From Methylorubrum populi (lineage in GTDB: Bacteria > Pseudomonadota > Alphaproteobacteria > Rhizobiales > Beijerinckiaceae), in the NCBI GenBank assembly GCA_020741775.1, contig DYYG01000047.1:94400-158399 (forward strand): DNA of 64,000 bases. The letters are read 5' to 3'. The first letter of the stretch is position 1, and each line of letters opens with the position of its first letter. Both the position numbers and the translations under genes were made by a program. Below the pieces are notes generated by a model that did no database searches, had not been told where the DNA came from, and saw nothing but the letters and a program-made list of their open reading frames with translations. Positions 1-8,194 of the stretch are shown piece after piece.

Positions 1-243
1 GTGGTCGAGCCCTATCTCATCACGCTTCAGGATCAGGCCGAGGCCTATACCAGCTTTCGCCATCTCGGTACCGAGTTCATCTACATGCTGACCGGCGAGG
101 TGATCTATCACCATTCCGGCCAGGACTTTCATCTCGAACCCGGCGACTCGCTGATGTTTGATTCGAACGGGCTGCACGGCCCGGCCAAGCTCATCAAGAC
201 GCCGATGACCTATCTCTCGGTGATCGTCTATCCCCGGCCGTGA
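1..243 (+). CDS. Cupin-domain regulator, C-terminal part (5' truncated by window edge)
   Basis: The reading frame is open from the first base and ends at a TGA at 241-243, so only the last 80 residues are present. They form a cupin_2 barrel: an E-F-I-Y-M-L-T-G-E strand followed by L-E-P-G-D and a late H-G turn, the pattern seen in the sensory half of XRE-cupin transcription factors. The helix-turn-helix half would lie outside the window. The regulator reading is an inference; a stand-alone cupin is the alternative. The metal-binding histidines cannot be judged fully because the first cupin motif is cut. Confidence 0.65.
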   Translation: MVEPYLITLQDQAEAYTSFRHLGTEFIYMLTGEVIYHHSGQDFHLEPGDSLMFDSNGLHGPAKLIKTPMTYLSVIVYPRP

Positions 244-311
244 ACCGGGCCGGTAACACCTCATTCACCATGACATGCGAGGTGTTTTCGAGCGGGCGGA
301 GATCTGTTGCG

Positions 312-728
312 ATGACGGGCGGAGGACAGCGGGCGCCGGGATGCGCTCCGCTGCGAGCGATACCGGCGCGACGCGGCGGAGCGCGGCGGCTTCCGGCTCT
401 CGGCGCCCTCGCGATCCTGCTTCTCGGCCCGCCGGCCTCCGCCGCCGACCTGTCGGAATTCGGCACGGCCTATCCCGTCGCGCCCCCTCCCGCCCCGCGC
501 TTCTTCCCCCGTGGCGATGGGGATGCCGACGGCGACCGTCCGCCCCGTCCCCTGCCCCGGCGCCTCGTCGGCTGCGCCCCGCGCAGCGCCGCGGTGCCTA
601 CCGACGCGCCCGACGATCCGAGCTATGTCGGCTCGGCCTACGGCCTCGGCAAGCCGAGCTATTACGGCTTCCGCCCCGGGCTCGGCCACGACGACCCGTT
701 CGGCCGTCCCCTGCGCTACTGCCCCTGA
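312..728 (+). CDS. Small secreted proline/arginine-rich protein, unknown function
   Basis: This is a 138-residue frame. I chose the ATG at 312 because it puts a cationic stretch before a hydrophobic core (A-L-G-A-L-A-I-L-L-L-G) and a P-A-S-A-A cleavage site, which is a Sec signal peptide with its core at roughly residues 35-48. The mature part is rich in Pro and Gly and ends in repeated G-x-G-x-P-S-Y-Y/D-D-P-F-G motifs, with two cysteines. No family was recognised. It lies 71 bp upstream of panC on the same strand. An export signal is visible; a function is not. Confidence 0.5.
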   Translation: MTGGGQRAPGCAPLRAIPARRGGARRLPALGALAILLLGPPASAADLSEFGTAYPVAPPPAPRFFPRGDGDADGDRPPRPLPRRLVGCAPRSAAVPTDAPDDPSYVGSAYGLGKPSYYGFRPGLGHDDPFGRPLRYCP

Positions 729-799
729 GGAAGATCCGCTGGCATCCGGTGGCCGGGGCGCTTACCTCTGCGGCGCGTCCACCAGCCGAGCCGCTTCCC

Positions 800-1657
800 A
801 TGTCCGATACGGTCCTTCGCTTCGACACTCTTGAGGCCCTGCGCGCGCGGGTCGATGCGTGGCGGAAGGGCGGTGACCGGATCGTGCTGGTGCCGACCAT
901 GGGGGCGCTGCATCAGGGCCATCTCGCCCTCGTCGCTCATGCCAAGGCGATCGGCCGGCGTGCGGTGGTGAGCATCTTCGTGAACCCGACGCAGTTCGGC
1001 CCGAACGAAGATTTTTCGCGCTATCCGCGGGACACGGAGGCCGACCTCGCCCTGCTCGCCAAAGCCAGCGCCGACGCGGCGTGGCTCCCTTCCGTCGAGA
1101 CCATGTACCCGACAGGGTTCTCGACGCGCATCGAGCCAGGCCCGGCGGCGGAGGGCCTGTGCGGCACGTTCCGGCCCGGCCACTTCTCCGGTGTCGCCAC
1201 CGTGGTGACCAAGCTGATCAACCAGGTTCGGCCCGATATCGCGCTGTTCGGCGAGAAGGATTTCCAGCAGTTGCAGGTGATCCGCTCGGTCATCGGCGAT
1301 CTCGATATGGCGGTGACCATCGAGGGCGTGCCGACCCTGCGCGAGGCGGACGGCCTCGCCCTCTCCTCACGCAATCGCTACCTCGACCCGCGCGAGCGCG
1401 AGATCGCGCCGCGGCTGCACGCGGTGCTCGCCGACATCGCCGAACGCCTCGCCCACGGCGGCGACGCGGCCCCGCTCGTGGCGCAGGGCATCGCGGTCCT
1501 GGAAGCGGCAGGCTTCGGCCCGGTGCAGTATCTGGATGTGCGCGATGCGCAGACCCTCGCCCCGGTGGCGAGGGCCGAGCGAGAGGCGCGGGTGCTGGTC
1601 GCGGCCTATCTCGGCAAAACCCGGCTCATCGACAACGTGGCGGTGGTGCCGGCCTGA
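800..1657 (+). CDS. panC: Pantothenate synthetase
   Basis: PanC condenses pantoate with beta-alanine using ATP to make pantothenate, the precursor of coenzyme A, in the cytoplasm. The 285-residue product has the expected length. The nucleotide-binding motif V-P-T-M-G-A-L-H-Q-G-H is at residues 31-41 (His38, His41), with F-V-N-P-T-Q-F following and the K-D-F-Q-Q segment and L-S-S-R-N loop further on. The frame is open upstream, but family alignment supports the ATG at 800 (M-S-D-T-V). panB is not adjacent, so the pantothenate genes are dispersed here. Confidence 0.97.
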   Translation: MSDTVLRFDTLEALRARVDAWRKGGDRIVLVPTMGALHQGHLALVAHAKAIGRRAVVSIFVNPTQFGPNEDFSRYPRDTEADLALLAKASADAAWLPSVETMYPTGFSTRIEPGPAAEGLCGTFRPGHFSGVATVVTKLINQVRPDIALFGEKDFQQLQVIRSVIGDLDMAVTIEGVPTLREADGLALSSRNRYLDPREREIAPRLHAVLADIAERLAHGGDAAPLVAQGIAVLEAAGFGPVQYLDVRDAQTLAPVARAEREARVLVAAYLGKTRLIDNVAVVPA

Positions 1658-1776
1658 AACGGCCCGATGACCGGCACGGTCGCCCCCGTGGGAGGGGACG
1701 CGGCTGGTTCACTTACACTGAGCTTTACGATGACCGGGCCTCGCCCCGGCCATCGTCGCCGAAGAGACGTGGGCCG

Positions 1777-3609
1777 TCAGGCCACCCGCAGCGGCCCGGT
1801 CCGCTGGTGGAAATCCGGTCCGTTGCCGGTCTTCGCCACGAAGCCCGCCCGGATCACGAAGTCACCGAAATGCTCGCCCGGCTTCCGGTCCTTGGCATAG
1901 GCGGCGAAGAGCGGCTCCAGCGTGTCCTTGATCTCGCTGGCCAGGACGTCCTCACGGTAGAGCTTGCTCAACCGGGAGCCGTCGAAGGCGGCGCCAAGAT
2001 AGAGGTGGTAGCGCTCCGGCCCGCGCCCGACGAGGCCGATCTCGGCGATGAAGGGCCGGGCGCAGCCATTGGGGCAGCCGGTGGAGCGGATCGTGATCTC
2101 CTCGTCCTGGAGACCGTGACGGGCCAGGCTCTCCTCCAGTTCGGTGAGGAGGTCGGGCAGGTACCGCTCGCTCTCGGCGAGTGCCAGCCCGCAGGTCGGC
2201 AGGGCGACACAGGCCATGGAGCTGCGGCGCAGGGCCGAGGCCCCCTTGGTCAGGCCGTACTCGTTCACCAGCGCCTCGATCTGCTCCCGCTTCTCAGCAG
2301 GCACGTTGGCGATGATAACGTTCTGGTTGCCGGTGAGCCGGAAATCGCCCTCGTGGACCTCGGCGATGCGGCGCAGGCCCGACAGGAATTGCGGACCGCC
2401 CTCGATATCCTTGATCCGGCCCGAGGGCACATACAGCGTCAGATGGTGGCGCCCATCCTCGCCCTCGACCCAGCCGTAGCGGTCGCCATTGCCGTCGAAG
2501 GTGAAGGGCTTCGGCTCAGCCAGCGTCTTGCCGATCCGCTTCTCGACCTCGGCCCGGAAGGCCTCGAGGCCGAAGCGCTCGATCGTGTATTTGAGGCGGG
2601 CATTCTTGCGGTTCTTGCGGTTGCCCCAGTCGCGCTGGACCGTCATCACCGCTTCCGCGACCTTGAGGGCATCCTCCGGCTTGCAGAAGCCCATCACATC
2701 GGCGGTGCGGGGGAAGGTGTCGGTCTCGCCATGGGTCATGCCCATGCCGCCGCCGACCGTGACGTTCCAGCCCGTCACCTTGTTCTTCTTGTCGAGGATG
2801 GCGATGAAGCCGAGATCGTGGGCGAAGATATCGACCTCGTTGGAGGGCGGCACCGCCACCACGGTCTTGAACTTCCGCGGCAGGTAGGTCTTGCCATAGA
2901 CGGGCTCGACCTCGTCCTCGCCGCCGACCACGCGCTCGCCATCGAGCCAGATCTCGCGCCACGCGCCGGTCTTCGGCAGCAGGGTGTCGGAGATGTCCTT
3001 GGCAAGCTTGAGCGCGATTTTGTGCGCCCCGGCCTGGGCCGGGTTGGTCGCGGCCATGACGTTGCGGTTCACGTCGCCGCAGGCGGCGATGGTGTCGAGC
3101 AGCGCCGAGTCGATCGCCGCCATGGTGCGCTTCAGGTTCGACTTGATGACGCCGTGATACTGGAAGGTCTGGCGCGTCGTCGCCCGCAGGGCATTACCGG
3201 CATAGGTCGTGGCGATGTCGTCGAGGATCAGCCACTGCTTCGGCGTCACGACGCCGCCCGCGATGCGCAGGCGGATCATGAAGCTGAAGGCCTTTTCCAG
3301 CTTCTTCTTGGTGCGCTCCGCCCGGATGTCCCGGTCGTCCTGCATGTACATGCCGTGGAACTTGACGAGCTGGCCGTCATCCTCGGAGATCGCGCCGGTG
3401 GCGTGCTTGAGGAGCCCGTCGGCCAGCCCGCCGCGCAGGTAGCGGCTGGCGATCTTCAGGTGCTCGTTATGGGCGAGCCCGGCGGCCTTCGCGGCCTCCG
3501 CATCCGTGATCGGACGGTCGGTCGGGGGCGCTTCGTAACGGTGCGCGCCGATGCCGGGCGTGTCCACGGCAGGGCCGTCAGGCGTGTCGATCGGCTTGTG
3601 GTCGTCCAT
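1777..3609 (-). CDS. cysI: Sulfite reductase hemoprotein (siroheme / 4Fe-4S) beta subunit
   Basis: The product reduces sulfite to sulfide with six electrons at a coupled siroheme-4Fe-4S centre and has 610 residues. The cluster ligands are visible as A-C-V-A-L-P-T-C and T-G-C-P-N-G-C-A-R-P, the two-part cysteine signature of sulfite/nitrite reductases. Nitrite reductase (NirA) shares this fold, but the NADPH-flavoprotein gene immediately upstream argues for sulfite reductase. The ATG at 3609 (M-D-D-H-K-P) was preferred because the open frame further upstream runs through a palindromic repeat (3660-3773). It is probably co-transcribed with cysJ across a 210-bp gap. Confidence 0.93.
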   Translation of the reverse strand: MDDHKPIDTPDGPAVDTPGIGAHRYEAPPTDRPITDAEAAKAAGLAHNEHLKIASRYLRGGLADGLLKHATGAISEDDGQLVKFHGMYMQDDRDIRAERTKKKLEKAFSFMIRLRIAGGVVTPKQWLILDDIATTYAGNALRATTRQTFQYHGVIKSNLKRTMAAIDSALLDTIAACGDVNRNVMAATNPAQAGAHKIALKLAKDISDTLLPKTGAWREIWLDGERVVGGEDEVEPVYGKTYLPRKFKTVVAVPPSNEVDIFAHDLGFIAILDKKNKVTGWNVTVGGGMGMTHGETDTFPRTADVMGFCKPEDALKVAEAVMTVQRDWGNRKNRKNARLKYTIERFGLEAFRAEVEKRIGKTLAEPKPFTFDGNGDRYGWVEGEDGRHHLTLYVPSGRIKDIEGGPQFLSGLRRIAEVHEGDFRLTGNQNVIIANVPAEKREQIEALVNEYGLTKGASALRRSSMACVALPTCGLALAESERYLPDLLTELEESLARHGLQDEEITIRSTGCPNGCARPFIAEIGLVGRGPERYHLYLGAAFDGSRLSKLYREDVLASEIKDTLEPLFAAYAKDRKPGEHFGDFVIRAGFVAKTGNGPDFHQRTGPLRVA

Positions 3610-3659
3610 GGCGGTGATCTCTGCGGTCTCTGAGTTCGGCCGCTCATTCCCACCCAACA

Positions 3660-3773
3660 CCTCATCCCGAGGTGCCGGAGCGAAGCGGAGACCTCGAGGG
3701 AGAGCTCCGGATATCGCGGCGATCTCTGGATCCCTCCTGCGAGGCCCGCTGTCGCGGGTCACTCAGGATGAGG
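3660..3773. repeat. Palindromic intergenic repeat, about 114 bp, between cysJ and cysI
   Basis: The element opens with CCTCATCC and closes with the inverse GGATGAGG. Internally it has further pairing arms (GAGGTGCC..., CCTCGAGGGAG..., GATATCGCGGCGATCTC). This layout resembles the dispersed palindromic repeats I know from Methylobacterium and related Rhizobiales. It is transcribed within the cysJ-cysI message and would fold into a long hairpin. Open frames crossing it are not coding. Confidence 0.7.
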
Positions 3774-3819
3774 TCCAGGCTTAGGAAGAAGCGCGTCCTT
3801 CCCTGTTCAACGTCCTGTC

Positions 3820-5604
3820 TCAGTAAACGTCCTGCTGGTAGCGCTTGGCCCGCTCCAGCCCGGCGACATGCGTCTCCGCATCGGCGGCGCTGAGGCCCTT
3901 CACGGTCTGGAAGGCCCGCACCACGGCGGCGCGCACATCCTTGGCCATGTTCTTGGCATCGCCGCAGACGTAGAAATGGGCGCCCCCGTCGAGCCAGGCC
4001 ACCAGCTCGGCGGCGTTCTGATCGATCCGGTCCTGCACGTAGATCTTTTCCGGCTGGTCGCGGGAAAAGGCCACGTCGATCTTGGCCAGCGAACCGTCCT
4101 CCAGCGCATCCTGCCATTCGAGCTGGTACAGGAAGTCGTGGGTGAAGTGGCGGTCGCCGAAGAACAGCCAGGAGCGGCCGGGCGCCTCGATGGCGCGGCG
4201 CTCCTGCACGAAGGCGCGGAACGGGGCGACGCCGGTGCCGGGGCCGACCATGATGATGTCGGTCGCAGGGTCGGAGGGCAGGCGGAAATGCTTGTTCGGC
4301 TTCACCCGCACCCGCAGCTTGGCACCGTTGCGGATCCGGTCCGCGACATGGACCGAGGCGACGCCGGAGCGGGCGCGTCCATGGGTCTCGTAGCGCACGG
4401 CGGCGATGGTGAGATGCACCTCGTCGCCCACCTCCTTGCGTGAGGAGGCGATGGAATAGGCCCGCGGCGGCAGCGGCCGGGTCACGGTGTTGAGATGCTC
4501 GGCGGTCAGCGCGGCGGGGAAGCGCTCGATCAGGTCGATCAGGTGACGCCCCTCGATCCAGGCCTTGACCTCGCCGCTCTCCACGAAAGCGGCTGCCTCG
4601 GCATGGCCCGTCGCCTTGGCGAAGCGCTCGACCGTGCTGGCCGAGAGTGTGGTGATGTCGCGCTCGGCCAGCAGCGCCTTGCGCAGAGCCTCGTCACCGG
4701 AGAGCCCGGTGGCGCGCAGGATCTCATCCACGAGTTGCGGGTCGTTCTCCGGGAAGATCTCCAGCGAATCGCCCGGTTCGTAGGCCGGCGCCCCATCCTC
4801 GAATTCGAGGGCGAGGTGGATGGTCTCCTTGTCGGAGCGGGACGAGTTGAGGTTCACGTGGTCGATCACCTCGACCACCACCGGCTCGCGGCTGACTTCG
4901 CCGTCCTCGTCCTCGACGCCATGGCGGAAATCGACCGCCACGACATTGTCCGCCGGGACCTCGGCCGGAGCCAGCGCCTTCAGCGCACCCTTGATCCAAT
5001 CGGCGGCGGGCTTCTCGAAATCGAGGTCGAGGTCGGCGCGCGGAACGGCTCGCTTGGCACCCAGCGCCTCGAACCGGGCATCGAGGGCTTTGCCGATGGC
5101 GCAGAACTCGGCGTAGCTGGTGTCGCCGAGGGCGAGCACGGCAAATTCCACGCCCTCGAGACGGGGCGCCCCATCGGCCATCAATTCGCCGTAGGCCCGC
5201 ACGGCGCGGGCGGGCGGCTCGCCTTCGCCCCAGGTCGCGGCGATGGCGACCAGCTTGCCGGCCTTCGGCAGCGTCGCGAGGTCGAGATCGGAGAAATCGA
5301 CGATCTTCGGCTTGAAGCCCTGTTTGCGCGCGAGCTTGCTCACGTCGCTCGCGAGCTTTTCGGAATTGCCCGACTCGGAGGCGAACAGGATCGTCAGCGG
5401 CTCGGCCGCCTTCGGGGGAGCGGCCGGAACTGCGGCGGAGACCGGCTGTCCGGCAGCGGCATCGAGCCCCGCCAGAAAGCCCGTGAGCCATGCACGCTGA
5501 ATCGGCGTCGCGGCACCGAGTGCCGCATCGAGATGGGCCCGTTCCTGATCTCCGAAAGGAGCCGTGCGGGGGAGGAGTGCTTGCCTGGACATCGTGGGTG
5601 CCAT
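3820..5604 (-). CDS. cysJ: Sulfite reductase flavoprotein alpha subunit (NADPH diflavin reductase)
   Basis: The product passes electrons from NADPH through FAD and FMN to the CysI hemoprotein and has 594 residues. After an N-terminal extension, a flavodoxin domain starts at about residue 70 (T-I-L-F-A-S-E-S-G-N-S). The FAD module follows (R-A-Y-S-I-A-S-S), then the NADP module (G-P-G-T-G-V-A-P-F-R, F-F-G-D-R-H, Y-V-C-G-D-A-K-N-M) and a C-terminal aromatic (D-V-Y). Either ATG at 5604 or the one at 5592 could serve. The gene heads the cysJ-cysI unit and has a palindrome at 5642-5657 that matches one before cysH. Confidence 0.93.
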   Translation of the reverse strand: MAPTMSRQALLPRTAPFGDQERAHLDAALGAATPIQRAWLTGFLAGLDAAAGQPVSAAVPAAPPKAAEPLTILFASESGNSEKLASDVSKLARKQGFKPKIVDFSDLDLATLPKAGKLVAIAATWGEGEPPARAVRAYGELMADGAPRLEGVEFAVLALGDTSYAEFCAIGKALDARFEALGAKRAVPRADLDLDFEKPAADWIKGALKALAPAEVPADNVVAVDFRHGVEDEDGEVSREPVVVEVIDHVNLNSSRSDKETIHLALEFEDGAPAYEPGDSLEIFPENDPQLVDEILRATGLSGDEALRKALLAERDITTLSASTVERFAKATGHAEAAAFVESGEVKAWIEGRHLIDLIERFPAALTAEHLNTVTRPLPPRAYSIASSRKEVGDEVHLTIAAVRYETHGRARSGVASVHVADRIRNGAKLRVRVKPNKHFRLPSDPATDIIMVGPGTGVAPFRAFVQERRAIEAPGRSWLFFGDRHFTHDFLYQLEWQDALEDGSLAKIDVAFSRDQPEKIYVQDRIDQNAAELVAWLDGGAHFYVCGDAKNMAKDVRAAVVRAFQTVKGLSAADAETHVAGLERAKRYQQDVY

Positions 5605-5641
5605 GTCGTCTGCCGGAGCGCCGCTGTCAACGGAGGAATGT

Positions 5642-5657
5642 CCGTTTTAAAGAACGC
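5642..5657 (-). promoter_or_regulatory. Candidate operator upstream of cysJ, matching the cysH site
   Basis: Read on the minus strand this is GTTCTTTAAAACGGAC, 37 bp before the cysJ ATG. It matches GTTCGTTATAGCGAAC before cysH at 12 of 16 positions, and the flanks also match (AGC before, ATT after). It is an imperfect palindrome. The bound protein is unknown; the Lrp-family protein encoded next door is one candidate. Confidence 0.5.
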
Positions 5658-5704
5658 TCATCACAGAGAAGAGATTATTTGCTGTTGCGCTGCAAAATAG
5701 AAGA

Positions 5705-6208
5705 TTATTCCCCTACCACTGCAAGGCGCGGTTCGGGACGGCCCCGCGGCGGCGGAACGGGCAGCGGCAAGGCGGTCGTGGACTTCACCTTTTCCATGGC
5801 GAAGCGCGAGGTCACGTTCTTGAGAGGAAGGGTTCCGATGAGGTTCTTATAGAAGGTGTCGTAGGCGGCCATGTCGGCGACGACCACGCGCAGCATGTAA
5901 TCGACATCGCCGGCCATGCGGTAGAATTCCAGCACCTCCGGCATCGCCGAGATGCGATCGGCGAATCGCTCCAGCCAATCCTTCGAGTGGTCTGCGGTCT
6001 CGATGGAGACGAAGACGGTGAGCCCGAGCCCGAGCTTCACCGGATCGAGCACCGCGACGCGCCGGTCGATCACCCCGTCCGCCTCCAGGCGCTGAATCCG
6101 CTTCCAGCACGGGGTTTGCGACAGCCCAACCTGCTCACCGATGGCGGCGATGGAGAGCGTGGCATCCTTCTGCAGGAGCGCGAGGATCTTCAGGTCGATC
6201 GAGTCCAA
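5705..6208 (-). CDS. Lrp/AsnC-family transcriptional regulator
   Basis: This 167-residue protein has an N-terminal winged helix-turn-helix (D-S-I-D-L-K-I-L-A-L-L-Q-K-D-A, then V-G-L-S-Q-T-P-C-W-K-R-I-Q-R-L) and a C-terminal RAM ligand domain (D-V-D-Y-M-L-R-V-V-V-A-D). The start is a TTG at 6208, which gives the canonical Lrp N-terminus; no ATG fits. It lies between cysJI and cysHDN, and both units carry a related palindrome before their first gene. That context suggests, but does not prove, that it senses an amino acid (possibly cysteine or O-acetylserine) and controls sulfur assimilation. The residues after the RAM domain are proline-rich. Confidence 0.9.
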   Translation of the reverse strand: MDSIDLKILALLQKDATLSIAAIGEQVGLSQTPCWKRIQRLEADGVIDRRVAVLDPVKLGLGLTVFVSIETADHSKDWLERFADRISAMPEVLEFYRMAGDVDYMLRVVVADMAAYDTFYKNLIGTLPLKNVTSRFAMEKVKSTTALPLPVPPPRGRPEPRLAVVGE

Positions 6209-6393
6209 GGGAGGCCTCTCCGAAATTGATGGCGAGGATCGTTTCTCGACGGGCCGCCCGGCTCCGGAGACCGGACCGATCGGAAGCGCTATCGAGAAGA
6301 ATCTTTTCTAGGCAGTCAGCGATCCGCGTCAGCGGCCGTTGCTCTTTCTTGCGCGCCGCAGCGGTGGATTGCATGCGCAGCAGCCCCGACGCC

Positions 6394-6422
6394 TTGACAG
6401 CGTTCGTTATAGCGAACATTTC
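6394..6422 (+). promoter_or_regulatory. Candidate cysH promoter with an embedded palindromic operator
   Basis: A TTGACA hexamer (6394-6399) is followed after 17 bp by a weak -10 candidate (CATTTC, 6417-6422). The spacer is almost filled by GTTCGTTATAGCGAAC (6402-6417), an imperfect palindrome with GTTCG/CGAAC arms. A factor bound there would overlap RNA polymerase. The cysH ATG lies 41 bp beyond the palindrome. Confidence 0.5.
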
Positions 6423-6458
6423 AGAGCTCCGACAAGCAGGCAATCCGATTTTACGCAC

Positions 6459-7268
6459 ATGACCGCTGCCCTCTTTCGGGCGGCCGAGGACCTCGCCAGG
6501 GATATGGCGGGGCTGGACCTCCGGGGGCGCATCCGCCTCGTCGAGGACCGTATCCCCGGCCGGCTCGTCTTCACCACCAGCCTCGGCATCGAGGATCAGG
6601 CGCTCACGCACGCGCTCGCCCTGAACAAGGGCCGCACCGAGATCGTCACCCTCGATACCGGCCGGCTCTTCCCCGAGACCTACGATGTCTGGGTCGAGAC
6701 CGAGGCCGCCTACGGCATCCGCATCCGCGCCTACGCGCCGGAGCGGCAGGCCGAGGAGGCGTTCGTCGCGGCCGAGGGCATCAATGGTTTCCGGCACTCG
6801 GTCGCGGCGCGGCAGCAATGCTGCGGCTTCCGCAAGGTCGAGCCCCTCGGCCGTGCCCTCGACGGCGCGGCGGCATGGTTCACCGGCCTGCGCGCCGGCC
6901 AGTCGACCAACCGGGCCGACACCCCACTCGCCGAGGCGGACGAGGGCCGCGGCCTGATCAAGGTCAACCCGCTGGCCGACTGGTCGCGGGCGGATATCGA
7001 CCGGTTCGTGCGCGACAATTTCATTCCCTACAACGCGCTGCACGATCGCGGCTTCCCCTCGATCGGCTGTGCCCCCTGCACCCGCGCCGTGAAGATCGGC
7101 GAGGACGAGCGCGCCGGTCGCTGGTGGTGGGAGCAGGAATCCAAGAAGGAATGCGGCCTGCACCTGCACAGGCCCGAGGGGGATGTGGTCCCCGGCCAGG
7201 AGGCTGCGGCCTTCGAGGAGCCGGCGAGCGCCGCGACCTCACGCGAAGACAGAAGGGAACTGGTTTGA
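6459..7268 (+). CDS. cysH: Assimilatory adenylylsulfate (APS) reductase, 4Fe-4S type
   Basis: The product reduces activated sulfate to sulfite using thioredoxin and has 269 residues. Cys121-Cys122 (Q-Q-C-C-G-F-R-K) and Cys204/Cys207 (G-C-A-P-C-T-R-A) are the four 4Fe-4S ligands that mark APS reductases rather than cluster-free PAPS reductases. Cys232 in E-C-G-L-H is the catalytic cysteine. The ATG at 6459 (M-T-A-A-L-F) was chosen over upstream codons in the promoter region. The stop overlaps the cysD start (TGATG), indicating translational coupling in cysH-cysD-cysN. APS specificity fits the absence of an APS-kinase domain on CysN. Confidence 0.95.
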   Translation: MTAALFRAAEDLARDMAGLDLRGRIRLVEDRIPGRLVFTTSLGIEDQALTHALALNKGRTEIVTLDTGRLFPETYDVWVETEAAYGIRIRAYAPERQAEEAFVAAEGINGFRHSVAARQQCCGFRKVEPLGRALDGAAAWFTGLRAGQSTNRADTPLAEADEGRGLIKVNPLADWSRADIDRFVRDNFIPYNALHDRGFPSIGCAPCTRAVKIGEDERAGRWWWEQESKKECGLHLHRPEGDVVPGQEAAAFEEPASAATSREDRRELV

Positions 7269-8194
7269 TGAGCGCCGTCGCCGCGCCCGCGCGCACCCGC
7301 CTGACGCATCTGCAGCGGCTCGAAGCCGAGAGCATCCATATCTTCCGGGAGACGGTCGCCGAGACCGAGAACCCGGTGATGCTCTACTCGATCGGCAAGG
7401 ATTCCTCGGTCCTGCTGCATCTCGCCCTGAAGGCCTTCGCGCCCGGGCGCCTGCCGTTCCCGCTGATGCACATCGACACCACCTGGAAATTCCAGGAGAT
7501 GATCGCCTTCCGCGACCGGCGCGTGCAGGAACTCGGCCTCGAACTGATCGTGCACACCAATCAGGACGGGCTCGCCAAGGGCATCGGCCCGGTCAGCCAC
7601 GGTTCGGAAGTGCATACCGACGTGATGAAGACGCAGGCACTGCGTCAGGCCCTCGACAAGTACAAGTTCGATGCGGCCTTCGGCGGCGCCCGCCGTGACG
7701 AGGAGGCGAGCCGCGCCAAGGAGCGCATCGTGAGCCTGCGCAACGCCCAGCACCGCTGGGATCCGAAGCGCCAGCGCGCCGAGCCGTGGCACCTCTACAA
7801 TTTCAAGAAGCGGCGCGGCGAGAACTTCCGCGTGTTCCCGCTCTCGAACTGGACCGAGCTGGATATCTGGCTCTATATCGAGCAGGAAAAAATTCCGATC
7901 GTTCCGCTCTACTTCGCCGCCGAGCGGCCGGTGGTGGAGCGCGACGGCCAGCTCATCATGGTCGATGACGAGCGGCTGCCGCTGGAGCCGGGCGAGAGCC
8001 CGCAGCTCCGTCAGGTCCGCTTCCGCACGCTGGGCTGCTATCCGCTGACCGGCGCGGTCGAGAGCCCGGCCACGACCCTTCCGGAAATCATCGGCGAGAC
8101 GCTCGCCGCCCGCACCTCGGAGCGCCAGGGCCGGGTGATCGACAAGGACGGCGCCGGCGCCATGGAGCGCAAGAAGCAGGAGGGCTATTTCTGA
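7268..8194 (+). CDS. cysD: Sulfate adenylyltransferase subunit 2
   Basis: CysD is the catalytic half of ATP sulfurylase, which makes APS from sulfate and ATP, with CysN GTPase driving the reaction. The 308-residue product has the PP-loop motif [12 protein letters not shown] near residue 40 and the conserved [15 protein letters not shown] segment. It ends in the typical basic tail ([10 protein letters not shown]). Its ATG overlaps the cysH stop by one base, and its own stop overlaps the cysN start in the same TGATG arrangement. Confidence 0.97.
   Translation: MSAVAAPARTRLTHLQRLEAESIHIFRETVAETENPVMLYSIGKDSSVLLHLALKAFAPGRLPFPLMHIDTTWKFQEMIAFRDRRVQELGLELIVHTNQDGLAKGIGPVSHGSEVHTDVMKTQALRQALDKYKFDAAFGGARRDEEASRAKERIVSLRNAQHRWDPKRQRAEPWHLYNFKKRRGENFRVFPLSNWTELDIWLYIEQEKIPIVPLYFAAERPVVERDGQLIMVDDERLPLEPGESPQLRQVRFRTLGCYPLTGAVESPATTLPEIIGETLAARTSERQGRVIDKDGAGAMERKKQEGYF

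Noticed and set aside
1081..3633. 850-codon plus-strand open frame
   Set aside because: It covers the 3' part of panC in another frame and the whole antisense strand of cysI. Its composition is that of a GC-rich shadow frame with no domain.
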